Part shown: piece after piece, positions 47,201 through 59,992 of the stretch
Position numbering within the stretch: the stretch's first letter is position 1
Layout of the letters: every line of letters starts with the position of its first letter
Assembly: GCA_019915015.1 (NCBI GenBank)
Contig: JAHBBC010000005.1
Location: 1,736,001 to 1,800,000, forward strand
Source of the DNA: Auriscalpium vulgare
Lineage: Eukaryota; Basidiomycota; Agaricomycetes; Russulales; Auriscalpiaceae
Length of the DNA stretch: 64,000 bases
Direction: 5' to 3'
Made by a program: the position numbers and the translations under genes
The notes under the pieces: model-generated
What the model saw: the letters and a program-made list of their open reading frames with translations, nothing else
What the model was told of the DNA's origin: nothing
Database searches by the model: none

Positions 47201-47455
47201 TGATGAGGGGGAGGGCAGAGGGGGGAGGGTGGTGGATGCGGATGCGAGGGAAGGGTGGTAGGAGGCTGGGGGATAGCGCTGGTTGAGATTGGACGCCAGG
47301 GCTGGAATGGGGGGGAGGGTGTTCGATCTAGAGTAGGATGCAGGTGCGAGATTGTGCAGCTGGTGAGGCGGGGGGAGCTGCTGCGAGGATGAGAACATTT
47401 GACGGCTCGGGAGCTGCGACGACTGAAGTCCAGAATAATGGCTGGCCTGGTCCAT
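44295..47455 (-). CDS. SKN7: Skn7/Prr1 response-regulator transcription factor
   Basis: Oxidative/osmotic stress regulator fed by the fungal His-Asp phosphorelay. The start [14 protein letters not shown] is used; an ATG 18 codons earlier is possible. After a disordered Ser/Pro-rich leader comes an HSF-type DNA-binding domain: [53 protein letters not shown] and YDFHKV, then [21 protein letters not shown] coiled coil follows ([20 protein letters not shown]). Then a long linker and a receiver domain: [38 protein letters not shown] (phospho-acceptor Asp), [13 protein letters not shown], then [18 protein letters not shown]. The C-terminal tail ends GRFEVLD. An intron falls directly before the phospho-acceptor Asp codon. 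Confidence 0.95.
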
Positions 47456-49148
47456 TCTGATTAAATATCTGGGCGTTGAGACGTTCTCTGCAACAGCGCG
47501 TCCTCCCACCGGCCCTCGCTGCCCCGCTTATCTAACTTTCGCACCCGCTGCACACCGTCCCCCCGTCCCCCCGCCCACACCGCCGTCCACCCACCTCCGA
47601 GCCCATGAGCACCCCGCCCACCGTCCCCGTTCTCCGTCTGCGTCTCGTCCCGCTCGCGCACACGGGAGACACCACACTTGTCGAGCACAGTCCCCGGGGG
47701 TCCGCGCCACGGGGTCCGCCGGGGTCTGTCGCGGTCTGGGCCTCGCACCGGCGCTCCAGGCCCTCTGCCACCTACAAATTCCTGTCGCCCACACAACCCC
47801 CACCACTTCAACGATGGCGAGGGCAGCCGAGGCCCGCCCCGCCTGCACTTTCTTTCTCGCGCACCGCCGGTCGGCATACCGCGTCCGTCTCCCGATACAC
47901 AGAATAAAATTAAATAAATACACTGCGGCTCTCCTTTCTCTCACCACGGCGTGTTCGTGACGCGTTCTTCCACGGCGAAACGACGTCTTGCACACATGAT
48001 GTCCCTCGGCGCGCCCACGGCGGACACGAGCACGATGCGGCCGATATAGTGCGACTTCGGATGAGATGCGTACCGATATCTATCAACGGCGCCAAGGTTG
48101 GCCCGGTCCAGGCTCTCGCGCGCAAGATTTCTCCATGTCTAAATGGTCCAAACTGACCCTCGCACCGATCATTTATTTGGCCGTCGCCCCCGAGTACATG
48201 ATGCACGTCCCTGTGCATTCGAGCACCTCTCTCAGCACACATTCGCATATACATGAAAGGCGCCCCGACAACGCACCTGCAACGTGGCCTGATATCACCG
48301 CACCCACCCGGCGGTATGCGAAACACTTATCCTGGCCACCGCTATCGATCTCCCACAGACATCTCCCAGCCGGCCATATCGCGGCGTCGTGAAAGTCACT
48401 CGATGGCCCTTGCTCGTCGTTGGACGCGCACCGGTGCCAGTCACGCTATCCACCCGCTAGCACGGTCTGTGTGGCGGTTTCCGTTCGACGTTCCATGCAC
48501 GCCCTTCACCTCCGCGCTTAAGCAGGTGCTGCGCTTGTATCTATGACGGTGTACGTCTCGTGAGCGGGGCGTGGTCCGACGATACGGGGCAATCACAGGA
48601 TGGGGACGCGCTTGGGCATTCGCACATGAGGTGACAGCGCCGTGTGGCGAAGAAGCGCGTGTGATTGTGCTAGAAGTAAGTCCATCTCCGAGGCTCGTAA
48701 GTCAGATACGCTGCGCAGTGCACAGTCGTTGGAAAGATGAAGCGAGAGAAGAGTGCACGGTCTGTCGGCACGGCTGGCGACAAACCTTACACGATACTGC
48801 AAGTGTGAGTTCCGGGACGGACTTCTGACCGCGCCAACCATCTCTAGGGGGCGCGCACGTCACCTTCGACGGTGGAAATCCCTGCAGCGCGTCACCGGTC
48901 CTGTGATGCGCCTCGCGCCTGCAGACAAGAGGTACGCGCCCGGGCCACCGCCTCCCCGAGCGCGCACGTCGCCCACCTCGCGCACGACCACGAGCGGCCC
49001 CGTGACTGCGCGCGTGCATCCGCGCGCCGACATATCAACCCCGGTTCAGTGCACGCGAAAAGAGAATGTGATTTCATGCCATCATCGCGCGGGCGGAATA
49101 CATATTGCAACGGCACTTTCTACGGATTTGCCTGCGCGGGTGCAGCCT
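47456..49148. other. Intergenic region, no gene recognised
   Basis: 1.7 kb between the start of SKN7 and the stop of ATP18. The Pro-rich open frames at 47500-47920 are GC-driven. A plus-strand ATG at 48737 (MKREKSARSVGTAGDKP) followed by a donor at 48804 is suggestive, but I cannot extend it. Confidence 0.35.
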
Positions 49149-49604
49149 CTAATGGTGCTCCTCCTTCGCGATCTGCGCGGCGTACGGGTTGCGCGGGTCG
49201 TTGCGGAAGCCCTCGGCTGCGGGGTGATGGCGGCGTGTCAGCAAGCACGCACATAGAAACTAGCCCGACAGCAAAACGAACGTCCAGCACAAACGCATGG
49301 AGGATTCGGACGTGTGGAGGCGGTGTGGCGTATGAAGTGTGGAGGGGATATAGGCAAGAGGAAGACGGGCACGCACATCTGACACCGATGTCCTGCGCCT
49401 TCGCGACGAGGAAGTAGGTGATGCCGCTCGCGGCGAAGAAGGGCCACAGCGGGCGGAGCACCTGCACGTTCCGTCAAAACACACCATGAGGACGGGCACG
49501 AGCGCGAGTGCGAGAGCAGGATCGTCAGCGCGGTGCCACGGGGCGCGAAAATGCGACGACACGCACGGGTGTGGGCCACTTGCGGAGACCGAGGAATGCC
49601 ATGG
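49149..49604 (-). CDS. ATP18: F1Fo-ATP synthase subunit i/j (Atp18)
   Basis: Three short exons. Exon 1 gives MAFLGLRKWPTP, exon 2 VLRPLWPFFAASGITYFLVA and KAQDIGVR, exon 3 SEGFRNDPRNPYAAQIAKEE then HH and the stop at 49149. Total about 62 residues, as expected for this single-span mitochondrial inner-membrane subunit at the dimer interface of ATP synthase. The phases agree (0, then 1). The conserved WPFF and NDPRNP signatures are both present. It is easily missed because each exon is tiny. Confidence 0.9.
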
Positions 49605-50288
49605 TGGTTGAGAGAGCTGTTTTGCGACTGGAGGGGTCGGGTGCGTGAGCGGGAGTGCGGGTGAGGAGGCGACGGAGGGTTGCTCACCGTGGACGGAGGA
49701 GAGATGCTGCTGGCGTGTGGGAAAGTTGATTCGTGGGACTCGAAACGCCCGGGCCGGACTCTCTACCTACTCGTACTACGACGCCAATTCCAGGTGAGTC
49801 GCAGGAAAGCTTTCGATTTCTTGAAAAGCCTGCCTGGGTCGCGAGGAATCATCAGTGACTTTCTTGCTGCACCCGTACTAAGTCCGCTGCGCAGAATGTT
49901 GGGGTAGCGGAGGGTAGCGGCCACCGACTGACCGACAGACTCGGACACGGATGATCTAAAAACCAATTACTTTTGACGGTACAAGGCACAACCAAGCTCG
50001 TGCAGAAGGACAAGGCGTACCATTTTCCCTGTGGATGTCGGAGTGACAAGTAGACCGCGGTGAGACTCGAGTACTCGGATGTGAGCACGTCTTACATATA
50101 ATATATATGCGACGTCATCTTCCGCAACCTAGAATTGCGCTTCAGGCCTCCAAGTCGCACTCCTCTTGTTCTCATTTACCTTTTCTCTTTCAAAATCTTT
50201 CGACAGGAGTTATTTGGCTTGCACAACTTGTTAGTGAGTAGCCAAGAGTCCATTAAACAGACCCTACCTGACCTCTTCAGTAGGCACC
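49605..50288. other. Divergent promoter region with TATA-rich stretch
   Basis: About 680 bases between ATP18 (minus) and the Crinkler-like gene (plus). An A/T-rich ACATATAATATATATGCG lies at 50094-50111, about 180 bases before the ATG at 50289. No ORF supported. Confidence 0.4.
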
Positions 50289-53200
50289 ATGGTCGCAACT
50301 GCAAGAGTCTCAGATTTCTTTGCCTCTGAACAACAACTCGAAGGGTGGTGCAACTACATGAAGTTACAAGTTACAGAACCCTCAGGGTCTCTCAGTCCTC
50401 CGAACTATTTGGACGAGTATAGACATGGTATTCAAGCCTTTTATCACCGGTCCACAGCGAGTGCCCGAAACTACGGGCCTATTCCAGGCTCTGGAGGTCA
50501 TGCATGCCGCTACGCTGGAGCACCTGGCACTTACAGGTCAGTGGAGGGCAATGGCAGATATAGGTGCGTTCATTGTTTATGAGGCTCCTTTATCATTCTG
50601 ACGCTCGGACAGGCTGCATACCGGTTGTAGAGATCAGCCCATCTTCAATTAGTGGAGGTGTCGGTCTAGGCTTCACGTACCCATCCCAGGAGCCCACCGC
50701 TTCTCCATCATCCACGCCTACTGTTCCGAATCCACTTCAGCCCTCTCCGACATTTCCCTGTGAAGATGAAGTCGCTAGGCTTTTGTCGCACCTAATAGGC
50801 CAGATTCGTTCGACGATCAAGGAATTCGCTGCCTCAGATGATCCGCTGCATCTGGGAACATACAATCCACCGGCCACCATGCCAAAAGAGCATGCCGATC
50901 TAATCCGCGGCCTCGCGGTACCCATGGTCAACCGGAGCCCAAATCTGCTTCTCCACGATTTGGGTCGCCGGGATGAGAACGATCCTCGCTACCTCTGCAT
51001 AGAAACTTTGCTCAATCCCGTACAGGACACGTGAGCATGGCAGACTCGTTGTGGATACCTTCATTCAATTGATGTGTTCGTCCTGCGCAGCGTCCTCTAC
51101 AATTCGTCTATGTCCGGGAAGACGAGTACCCTTGTAGAAGCCTCGGCGAAAACTACCTTGTCAATCTACAACACGTTCTCTCCTGGAGACTTTGAACTAG
51201 GCTCCGCGGACTGCAAGAACTTCTTGCAGAACTTCGAAACCGGACATGACGACGTTCGAGCCCACCAGGCCATGAGATTTGGACCTGGTCATGCGCTCTA
51301 TGGCAAGGCACCAGGGCATCTTAGTGCCACGGCGTCTAGGCACTTCTCCCATATCGTCCTCGCGAAGGTAATCCATCTGCGAATCTTCTTGGAAGAGACG
51401 CAGTCCCTTTCACCCAAGGAGAGGCTTAGGAGGTGGACCCTTATCCAGTTACGACCGCCGAAAGACAGTTTCGCTCAATGGGCAACGGACCTGCGTCAAG
51501 TCCGCCTGGAACATGCCAAGCTGTTTTTCATGTGGAGCTTGAAAAGATCCAGGAACTTTTTTCCTCAGGAGCGCTTGGCTATTATCCTCGACGAGGCCCA
51601 ATGCGCAGCCTCAAGCTATCGCGCGGATTTTGTCTCATCGACGAACCACGAAGTGCAGAGATCTATCTTGCAGGAGGTCATCAGATGTGTTCGTTCGCTC
51701 TCCCCATCCATCGCCTTGTATATCTCTGGAACTGGCTTGAGCTCTCAAGACCTGCAGGATAATCTGGAGTCTGCAAGCCTACGACGGTTGAAGACCTTCA
51801 CAATATCCAGCAACGTTACCAACTTCTCCTCTGTCATGCAAAGCGACTACATCAAGCAGTTCCTTCCTCGGGGCCTACATACACACCCTGAATGGGTAGA
51901 CTTCTTAAGCAGGGCTTGGCGGTGGTGCAGTGGACGGTAAGGCAACGATATTGGCTAAGCGTCGGCATCTACTAACTTGTTTGCGATTAGTGTCGGATTC
52001 ACGGCTTTCCTCATGGAGAACGTCGTGGGGAATGATTTCTTATCACCCAACCGAATTCTAGATGATACTGTCTTTCGCCTTTGTGGCTTCACGCCGACGG
52101 ATTCCCATCACCAGTCAAATTTCGTTCGGAGCTCAGGAGTCATTGAGCCGATCCTGGGCCATGGCTTGACAAGTGCGTTGATTATTGAGCTCGTGAATTG
52201 TTCACCAATTATGCGTCGGCATGCCTAGATGATGTGCCCATCAACAAGAGATTCATCAGCCGTGCAGTCTATGACTATCATTGGCATGGCTTGCCCACGC
52301 GTTGGCCTGAATCGTCGGCCGTGGCGAAGCACATGTTGATGTTTGGTGTTGCCCATTACGTAGAGTCATCAAACGGTCTCTCCAACAAAAAGGAAGGTAG
52401 AATTGCTTTCGACGAGCCAATCGCTGTCTTGGCTACAGCTTGGCAACTCAACCGAGACCCGAATTTCAGCTTCCGCTGTCTGTTGGATGACCGAGCGTTT
52501 TACCACTCCTCGCATCAAAATGTGTTTGAAGTTTGTCTGGCTTACTCTCTCCTGCACTCGTTGAATGGGATTGCAATGTTGGACGAAGTCTTTGACCTGC
52601 GTTCGGACATCACAAATTCCGAGGAAGCTTTTGCACGCGATGCCCTGTTGGTAGTGCGCTCCGACGATAGGCTTTATCCCGTTTCTCCCACCACCGGGCC
52701 AGCCGACCGGTTCCTTATCAGGTGCGAAAGCAACGACGACGTCATCCAATGGCTCGGGAGCAATCCGTCAAGGATACTTTTCTGTGCCCCTCCCAAGTCC
52801 ATGGGCCCCGATCTGCTGTTCTTCCTGTGCATCCAAGGGCGGCTTCTGCTTGTCGCCCTACAAGTCAAACATTCTGTCAAGGGCACACTTCCTCGTGGAG
52901 ACTTGATGCATGCCATCGCCTCCGTCACGCCTGCCAGTGGCTTCTGGATGCTGCGAGGCAAACACATCGCCGCAAGCATCGGGCACAGCTCGGATGTGCC
53001 AGTAAGTTGACCATTCTACCCCGAATTCACTCCACCCTGACCTATCGGCCCAGATATGTCAGAAAGGATGCGAGGACTTTGTTCAGCCGACTCTGAATCT
53101 GCTGGAACACATCCCTGACGCGGTCTCTTTTGAAGAAGCTCAATATCCTCTTCTCCGAGTTATCGCGAGCTATCCCGCGGCGCTCGAGCTTGAGCGTTCT

Positions 53201-53290
53201 CTGGATGACGAGAAGGTTCATGACAAAGATAAACATCCGATAGCAGAGTTTCGGCATGCAGTAATTGAGAAGTTTTATCATCGAGAGTGA
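50289..53290 (+). CDS. Crinkler-like P-loop NTPase with C-terminal restriction-type nuclease domain
   Basis: Multi-exon gene of about 870 residues. The N-terminal region (MVATARVSDFFASEQQLEGW, then KPFITGPQRVPETTGLFQAL) leads to a P-loop (YNSSMSGKTSTLVE, after the intron ending at 51091) and Walker B (RLAIILDEAQCAA). A sensor-like strand ALYISGTGLSSQD follows. The C-terminal half has MGPDLLFFLCIQGRLLLVAL then QVKHS, a D...QxK pattern of PD-(D/E)xK nucleases. This order matches the NTPase-REase class of CR (Crinkler-RHS-type) effectors, known to be greatly expanded in basidiomycetes. The function is not established for such fungal copies; roles in conflict or in transposon-derived systems are proposed. 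One frame change near 50425 is not explained by an obvious intron, so the first exon is uncertain. Splices seen: 51032-51090, 51939-51989, 52171-52226, and one at about 53002. Confidence 0.72.
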
Positions 53291-54169
53291 CATTTGTTTC
53301 AAGAAGGTCAGTCCACACGACTCCACAGTAATCGGTGGGATGCACACTTCATTGACGCATCTCCATTCAGACCCGGAACGTCATGCGGTTTCATGAGTAA
53401 CCGAAGGCAGCGACCGTTATGAACATACTCATGGACATCTGATAATACAGCAATCTGTGTACAGTCAACTAGTCAATTTAGTCAATGTAGCAGCAGGCGT
53501 CGTGCGCAACAGACGTCGGGAGTTTGTATGAGCTGTGTACGACTCGGACGCCTGCCCATATGGCAACTGAAGTCTTGAAATTGGCAAAAATACAGCGTAC
53601 AAGAGCATACTTCCTCCATTAGCAGGTTGACGCGTATGGCGTGTGTCGCGTACGCTAACAGGTATTCTAGGCGCTAGTTGCAAAGAGAATAGAGGCTCGA
53701 GTGAGTGTGCACAGGCTAATCTTGCCAGTCGGTTGACCTTGTGTTTGCAGTTTGCCACGATAGCGGAGATGATGATGCAATGAATATGTATGCAGAGCAC
53801 GAAGAACTGTGAGTAAAGTGAGTGACCCGTACTAGGCCGTAGCCGTGCCCACGTTGCACATTCGTCTTTCTCTCAGGCGTACTATAGATACCTCAAAGTG
53901 TATTGGCTCCTGCCCCAGAGTCCCTGAAGCTGAAGGCGCTGAAACGGAGGAAACATGTCTCAGAGCAGGAAGACGCAGATTGGCGCTATGCAACATCGCA
54001 TGAGATGTCCATAACGAAGCTAGCAAAGAAGGCAAGTGCTTTCGTAGAAGGCATGCCGAGTCACACAAGTTAGTGGTGCGCAGAGATGCACATGAGTATC
54101 GCCTTAATTTCAATCAAGCCTTATTATTTAGACCTAGCGATGGACGAGGGCATGCTCGTGCCGTCACTT
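53291..54169. other. Intergenic region with a possible exon relic
   Basis: About 880 bases between the converging Crinkler-like and F-box genes. A plus-strand stretch at about 53921-54073 is open (ALKRRKHVSEQEDADWRYAT ... KLAKKASAFVEGMPSHTS, stop) and has a protein-like composition. No partner exons found, so it is not called a gene. Confidence 0.3.
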
Positions 54170-55935
54170 CTACGGACCAGGCAGTCGCCTAAAACCAAAA
54201 ACTTCATCTCCTCCTTCCAGATACCCGCCGCGGACAGTCCACCCTATAACAATATCAGTAGTAGCATCGGGACGAGTGAATAAAGGGCTCACGGTGATAA
54301 TGATCACGCAGTCTTCGGTCAGAAATGCACGCTGTATCACTCCGCCGACGTTGTCCGTGTCCTGAACCGTCGTGGCAATGCATTGCGCAGCAAAAGACTC
54401 CACCTCCGTCAAGTGGTCGTCGATGCCTGTGCTGAAGCTCTCAGCCCCCTGCGCGTCTCTTCGCGCGACACGAGACGGATGGAAATCCGATATCACCACT
54501 CGGCCTTTATGGACGTCCACTATCCTCATCCCTGACACCCACCCATGCGTGCTCCGAAGCCAGCAACGAGGATCAGACTCCCATTCCGCCCAGGGCACAA
54601 GTGTAGGCGTGGTGCTCTTGGCGATGTAGGACAGCAGCTTGTGGGTGGATATGCGGAGTTCCCAAGTCTCGTGTGTACGGCTTTGGCCCGTGCAAATGGG
54701 TGAGGTGACCATAACGCGAAGAAGCACGTCCGCTGGGTCGGTGTACAATGCACCCGGTGTCTGATCTGTGGCTGGAGACGGGCGGGAAGTGGAGTCGGCG
54801 AAAAAGGCCCTGGTGAATCTGAAACCTTTGGCAGCCGGCAGGGCGAACGAGCAGCTAAGGGAGTCCGCAAGGTTGGTGACGTTGAGTTCACCACCGCTGA
54901 TGGATGTTGCAAGCGAGAACATTTGACGGATACTGTACACGTCCATGCGGGCCTCATTGGGAGCACTGATCGGGACTGCGATGTAATCATTGTTGATGAA
55001 GCGAAAATTGACAACCGCTTTGGCTTCCGAAGCGGCCTGATGAAAAAGAAATGAGGCAATGAAGGAAGAAAGATAGATGGACTCACCAAGCAGTATTCGC
55101 CCGTTTTCCAATCCCAAATTACAAGGAGCCAGCTTTTCCCTCGAAGCGCTGGTGGTTCGGGAAACACGAAAACACACAGCGCCACGATGTTGTGGTATAT
55201 TCTGATGGAGTCAGCCATTAAGCTGAGGCTCGGATGAAGCTTGAAACCAGTATCGCGGGCCAATGGATGCTGTCCTCCGTCGGTCAACGAAGCCGGACGC
55301 AAAACAAGACCCTTCCGATGCAATTGACTGCCAGTTGCCATGTCAGACGATAGAAACGGAAAGCACGAAACGACACGAACACTGGGCTACAAGTGTATAT
55401 GAGGAGATCCTGCGACGCATCGATCTGCATATCCGTTATGGGGTCGTCGAATGTCAGGTCCCAGCTGGCATACTGGACGCCGCGAAGCGCAGACGGCATC
55501 CGAACCACGTAGATGGTGCGGTGAACGAACTCAGTCATGGCTATGACCCCGAAGGAAATGCGGTCAAGTCGGCGGTGGCCAGTGAAGGTTCCGAATGGGA
55601 CATCTATATCCAATGTGGTCCATTTCCCGGCCCTCCAAGCTGCGTCGTACTCTTTTGCCATGGCCAGCCGCTCCGCCAGCGACCATCGAGTGTGAGCGGA
55701 AGGACTTTCGTGCACACCAGTTGCAGCGAGCACGATCAAATACTGCAGCTTGGCGGAATGGTTGATCACCGCCTGTAGCCTGCAGCATACCTAGAGCAGA
55801 ATGAAGTCATTGTAAGAGACTAGCTGACGGGGGTGGATGGAAGAAGGGTACCGCTTGGCATCTGATAAGGGTGCGCACGTCTAACTGGCTGAGAACACCG
55901 AATATCAACTCTTCGGGAAGTCGCAACAGATTCAT
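54170..55935 (-). CDS. F-box protein, basidiomycete type
   Basis: Exon 1 (55935-55855) encodes the F-box start MNLLRLPEELIFGVLSQLDV and RTLIRCQA. A 60-nt intron ending TCTAG leads to VCCRLQAVINHSAKLQYLIV, LAATGVHESPSAH and SLAERLAMAKEYDAAWRAGK. This is the usual F-box plus WD-like C-terminal region of Agaricomycete F-box proteins. Later blocks: WDLTFDDPITDMQIDASQDL, SWLLVIWDWKTGEYCL, ASEAKAVVNFRFINNDYIAV, RVVISDFHPSRVA and VESFAAQCIATTVQDTDNVG, with stop at 54170. It would act as a substrate adaptor of an SCF ubiquitin ligase. The intact C-terminus has a fragmentary copy at 42.5 kb. Internal exon limits are approximate. Confidence 0.78.
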
Positions 55936-56343
55936 GGAGCGGAGAGGAAACTTGCAGGATGGGTGTAGTACATATCAGTGGACGAGGAGTCGACTCAGCG
56001 TGGGACCTTGCAGCTTGATCACCGCAGCGCAGCTGAGCCTGTACCGTACTTTGGTACGCGCACTGGCATTGGCAAACTATTGGCAAGCACATTTCGGAAG
56101 GCACAGGAGCGAACTGCGGTCCGCGCGTTCTTGGCAACGTTCTCCAAACCGCTGGATTGGCTGCCAGCCTGTAGGTGGGAAGTCTCGTGAGTGGCTATCA
56201 AGTTTAGTGACTGGGCGCCATGTCCTCACAGCTCAGCTTCAGCTTCAGCCTAGGTGACTTCACCAACTTGCGTCTCATTCACCGGCGCACCGTTCAGTGC
56301 CTCTCTTTCTGACGCGGACCACCACCACCACCACCACCAAGCC
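55936..56343. promoter_or_regulatory. Divergent promoter region of the F-box gene and VPS11
   Basis: About 400 bases. A CCACCA-rich microsatellite (56320-56340) lies just before the VPS11 ATG. No gene seen. Confidence 0.4.
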
Positions 56344-59300
56344 ATGGCCGTTCAGGCCTCCACCGCGAGCGCCCCAGCTGTGCGTCCCCACATCCCACCT
56401 CTCATCTACCACACCACTGACGCACGCACCCTCCAAGTGGCACCAATTCACCTTCTTCGATGTTGCCCCCGTCCGCGACGCGCACGACCTCGCCGGGAGC
56501 CCACATATCCTGCGCAGCCCCACGGACGTCTCCGCTGTCGCGTCCTCCGCGCTCGGCGTGCTCGTCGCAGACACGCACGGCTCCGTGCACCTGCTCGACC
56601 GTGAGTTCGAGGCGCGGGCGAGCTGGGTCGCGCACGTCGGTGGGCGCGTCACGCACATGGCAGAACGACGCGGCGTACTCGTCACGCTTGGGGTGCGTGC
56701 GCTGTGGTTCTGGCGTGCGCAGCGCGACTGACGAGACCGCGCGGGTGTTTAGGACGAGGATGGGGTGCGGTATCCCCTGCTGAAGATATGGAGCTTGGAC
56801 AGGATGGACAAGAACGGTGTGCCGGCCCTGGTCAGGTCGACGAAAGTGCAGCCGAGCAACCGCCCACATCCAGTGCGCCCTCCTCTCTTCACATCTCTCC
56901 TCACTTCACTTCTGATATACCCTGCAAGATCTCTTGCATTGCGCTCTCCGAGACCCTTTCTTTTCTGGCCATTGGGCTTGGCGACGGCACCGTCCTGCTC
57001 TACCGACATCTCGACCAGTCCGTCTTCTCTGGGAGCACGTCGCTCACCGCGCTGCCCAAGCCGCGCGTGGTGCACGAGGCGCCGACCGAGCCTGTCACAG
57101 GGCTCGGTTTCCGCGAGCCTGCACCAGACGCGCCAGCGCTGCACCTCTTCATTGCGACGACGGGGCGCGTGCTCACGTACCAAGTCAGCGGGAAGGGCTC
57201 AGGCGGTGCGGCAGCGGAGGCGATGGACGTCGGTGCGGGCCTCGGGTGCGCGGTCATGGACTGGCGCGCGCGGAACATGGTCGTCGCGCGCGACGAGGCG
57301 ATCTACGTGTGCGGTGCGGAGGCGCGCGGCCCGTCGTTTGCATATGAGGGTGAGCGCTATCCGTGTTGCGTAGGCGCAAACGCAGGCTGACGACGCGCGC
57401 GCAGGCCCGAAGCTGTCGGTACACACGCACCTCAACTATCTAGTGATCGTATCCCCGCCGTTCATCCCATCCGCGACGTCAGCCTTCCCAACGGTGCGCA
57501 ATTTCGTCGCGCGTAATGTGTCGGCTGGGAGCGCGGACATCACAAAGGTTGCTGTGTTCGATTTGGAGAACAAGTTCGTGGCGTACTCTGGGACGTTCCA
57601 GGAGGGCGTGCGCGAGGTCATCTCGCAGTGGGACCAGATCTACATCCTCTCGAATGACGGAAAGGTATATCGCATTCTTGCACGCATACCACAGCAGGTA
57701 TTGATGCCTCTCAGCTGCAAAGCCTTCAAGAGAAGTCGACATCGGCAAAACTCGACATGCTATATCGCAGGTCGTTCTTCCCGCTAGCATTAGGGATGGC
57801 GCGGACGCAGAACATGAGCGAGTCAAGTGTTGCTGATATCCACCGACAATATGGGGACCACCTGTACACGAAGGGTGAGTATGACAGCGCGATGCAGCAG
57901 TACCTCCAGACGATCGGACACGTACAACCAAGCTATGTAATTCGCAAGGTTCGCATCCCTTCAGCAGTCCGCATTTCACCAACTGACCGCGTGCCACAGT
58001 TCCTTGACGCACAACGCATCCACAACCTCGTCACCTACCTGCAGGAGCTGCATTCGCTCGGCGTCGCCAACTCGGACCACACCACGCTCCTCCTCAATAC
58101 GTACACCAAGCTCAAGGACGTCGCGCGCCTCGATAGCTTCATCAAGACCGAGTCGCGGCGCACGGCCGGTGAGGCGGGCAGCGGTTCCGCTAAGGACGAG
58201 CTGCCTTTCGACCTGGACACCGCGATCCGCGTGTGCCGGCAGGCGGGCTACTTCGAGCATGCGTCGTATCTCGCGAAGCGCTGGGAGCGCCACGAAGACT
58301 ACCTACGCATACAAATCGAGGACGCAGGGAACTTCAAAGACGCGCTGGCGTACCTGCGGAGACTAGGCTCAGAAGCGGTGCGTGCTTCCTGCGGGTGCCT
58401 GACGGGAGCTGACCAGGACGTGCACTAGGCAGAACATAGTCTTGCACGGTACGGCCGCGCGATGCTGCAAAGCCTGCCCGACGAGACAACCCAACTGCTG
58501 ATCGACATCTGCACGAGCACCGGCCCTCTGACATTCGACCCTGAACTCCCTACATCGCCTATCAAGCAAGCCAACACCGGTGCCTCGTATCTCTCGTACC
58601 TCGCACTCAATCGTGCCGCGCCCACACACACTACCCCTAATGACGCGCCTGCCCCGTCCTCTGCGAAGCCAGCTGACCAGGCCTCGCGGCATGGGTCCAC
58701 GCATGAGGGCTCGCGCGCTTCGACACCACCTCCCACGTCCGCCGTCTCCGCTCTCACCGCTAAGCCGCGGCCCGCGGCCGTCAAGCGTCCGTCTCCCCGC
58801 CAGTATTTCGCCAACTTTGTGGGCCACAGAGACCACCTCGTCACGTTCCTCGAGGTCGTCGCGCTGCGTCGGTGGGGGCAGAGCCTGGACGGGCCGGCGG
58901 ACGGGCCGGTGGAGGGCGAGCCGCCGGCAGACGACGAGGCCGAGCAGCGCGACCAAGCTGCGGTGTGGAACACGCTACTGGAGCTATATCTTACCCAAGC
59001 AGAAAGCGCAGCGGCACCTGTACAGGTGAAAGCGCGGGCGCGGGAAAAGGCATTGAAGCTTTTGAAGGACGGCAGCATACCGGTTGACTCCACCCATGCG
59101 CTGATCCTGTGCTCGACGCGCGGTTTCACCCCAGGCCTCGTGCTGCTGTGGGAGCGGCTGGGCATGTACGAGGACGTGCTTCGGTTTTGGATGGAGAGGG
59201 ACAAGACCGGAGGCGACGCAGACGCCGCGAAGGAGGTGATGCGGTGTCTGGAGCGCTATGGGGAGGAGCACCCACATCTGTACCCGCTGGTACTGCGATT

Positions 59301-59992
59301 CTTGACATCTTCGCCGGAGCTCATGTCTCGGCACCAAGAAGACCTCGCGAAGGTGCTCAAGGTCATCGACGAGGAAAGCATTATGCCTCCGCTTGCAGTC
59401 GTGCAGGTGCTCAGTCGCAATGGTGTCACGAGTGTCGGGCTGGTCAAAGAATGGCTGCTCTCAAGGATCCGGGAGGCGAGAGAGGAGATCCAGACGGTAT
59501 GGCTTCCGATAGCTGCGGAGACGTATGCTGATATACGGATATGGTGTAGGACCAACAACTCATCAGTTCATATCGCCTTGAATCTGAGGCCAAGCTCAAG
59601 CAAGTAGAAGACCTGTCCAATCCCGACCATCCGCGGGTCTTCCATGTCACACAGTGCTCAACATGCGGCGGCCAGCTCGACTTACCAAGCGTACACTTCA
59701 TGTGCAACCACAGCTACCACCAAAGGTGCGTCCGTCCCTATCGCTCACATCCTGCCATACACTGACCTTTTTCGGTGCGCCTTTGAGGTGTTTGGGCGAA
59801 CACGACACAGAGTGTCCGCAATGCGCACGGGCACATGGCATCATCAGGGAGATTCGGCGGAATAACGAACAACTGGCGGACCAGCACGACGTCTTCCTGT
59901 CAGACGTAAGGGAAAATGGGTTCAGCGCCGTTGCGGCTGGATTCAGTCGCGGAGTGCTCAACGAGCACCGGCTGGGAACATCGACTGCGTGA
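56344..59992 (+). CDS. VPS11: Vps11, core subunit of HOPS/CORVET tethering complexes
   Basis: Start [12 protein letters not shown]; a first intron joins it to [20 protein letters not shown], the conserved N-terminus. A beta-propeller follows ([63 protein letters not shown]). A central alpha-solenoid (clathrin-like repeats) begins [20 protein letters not shown] and includes [40 protein letters not shown] and [20 protein letters not shown]. The C-terminal RING-H2 is complete across exons: [25 protein letters not shown], then HDTECPQCA, and a final coiled coil [20 protein letters not shown] tail ending GTSTA. A disordered insertion of about 70 residues (Ala/Pro/Thr-rich) lies within the solenoid. 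It tethers vacuoles and endosomes through Rab7/Rab5. About 1,000 residues, the expected size. Confidence 0.95.

Noticed and set aside
47605..47917. Pro/Arg-rich open frames upstream of SKN7
   Set aside because: Several frames are open at once, with no motif; GC-driven.
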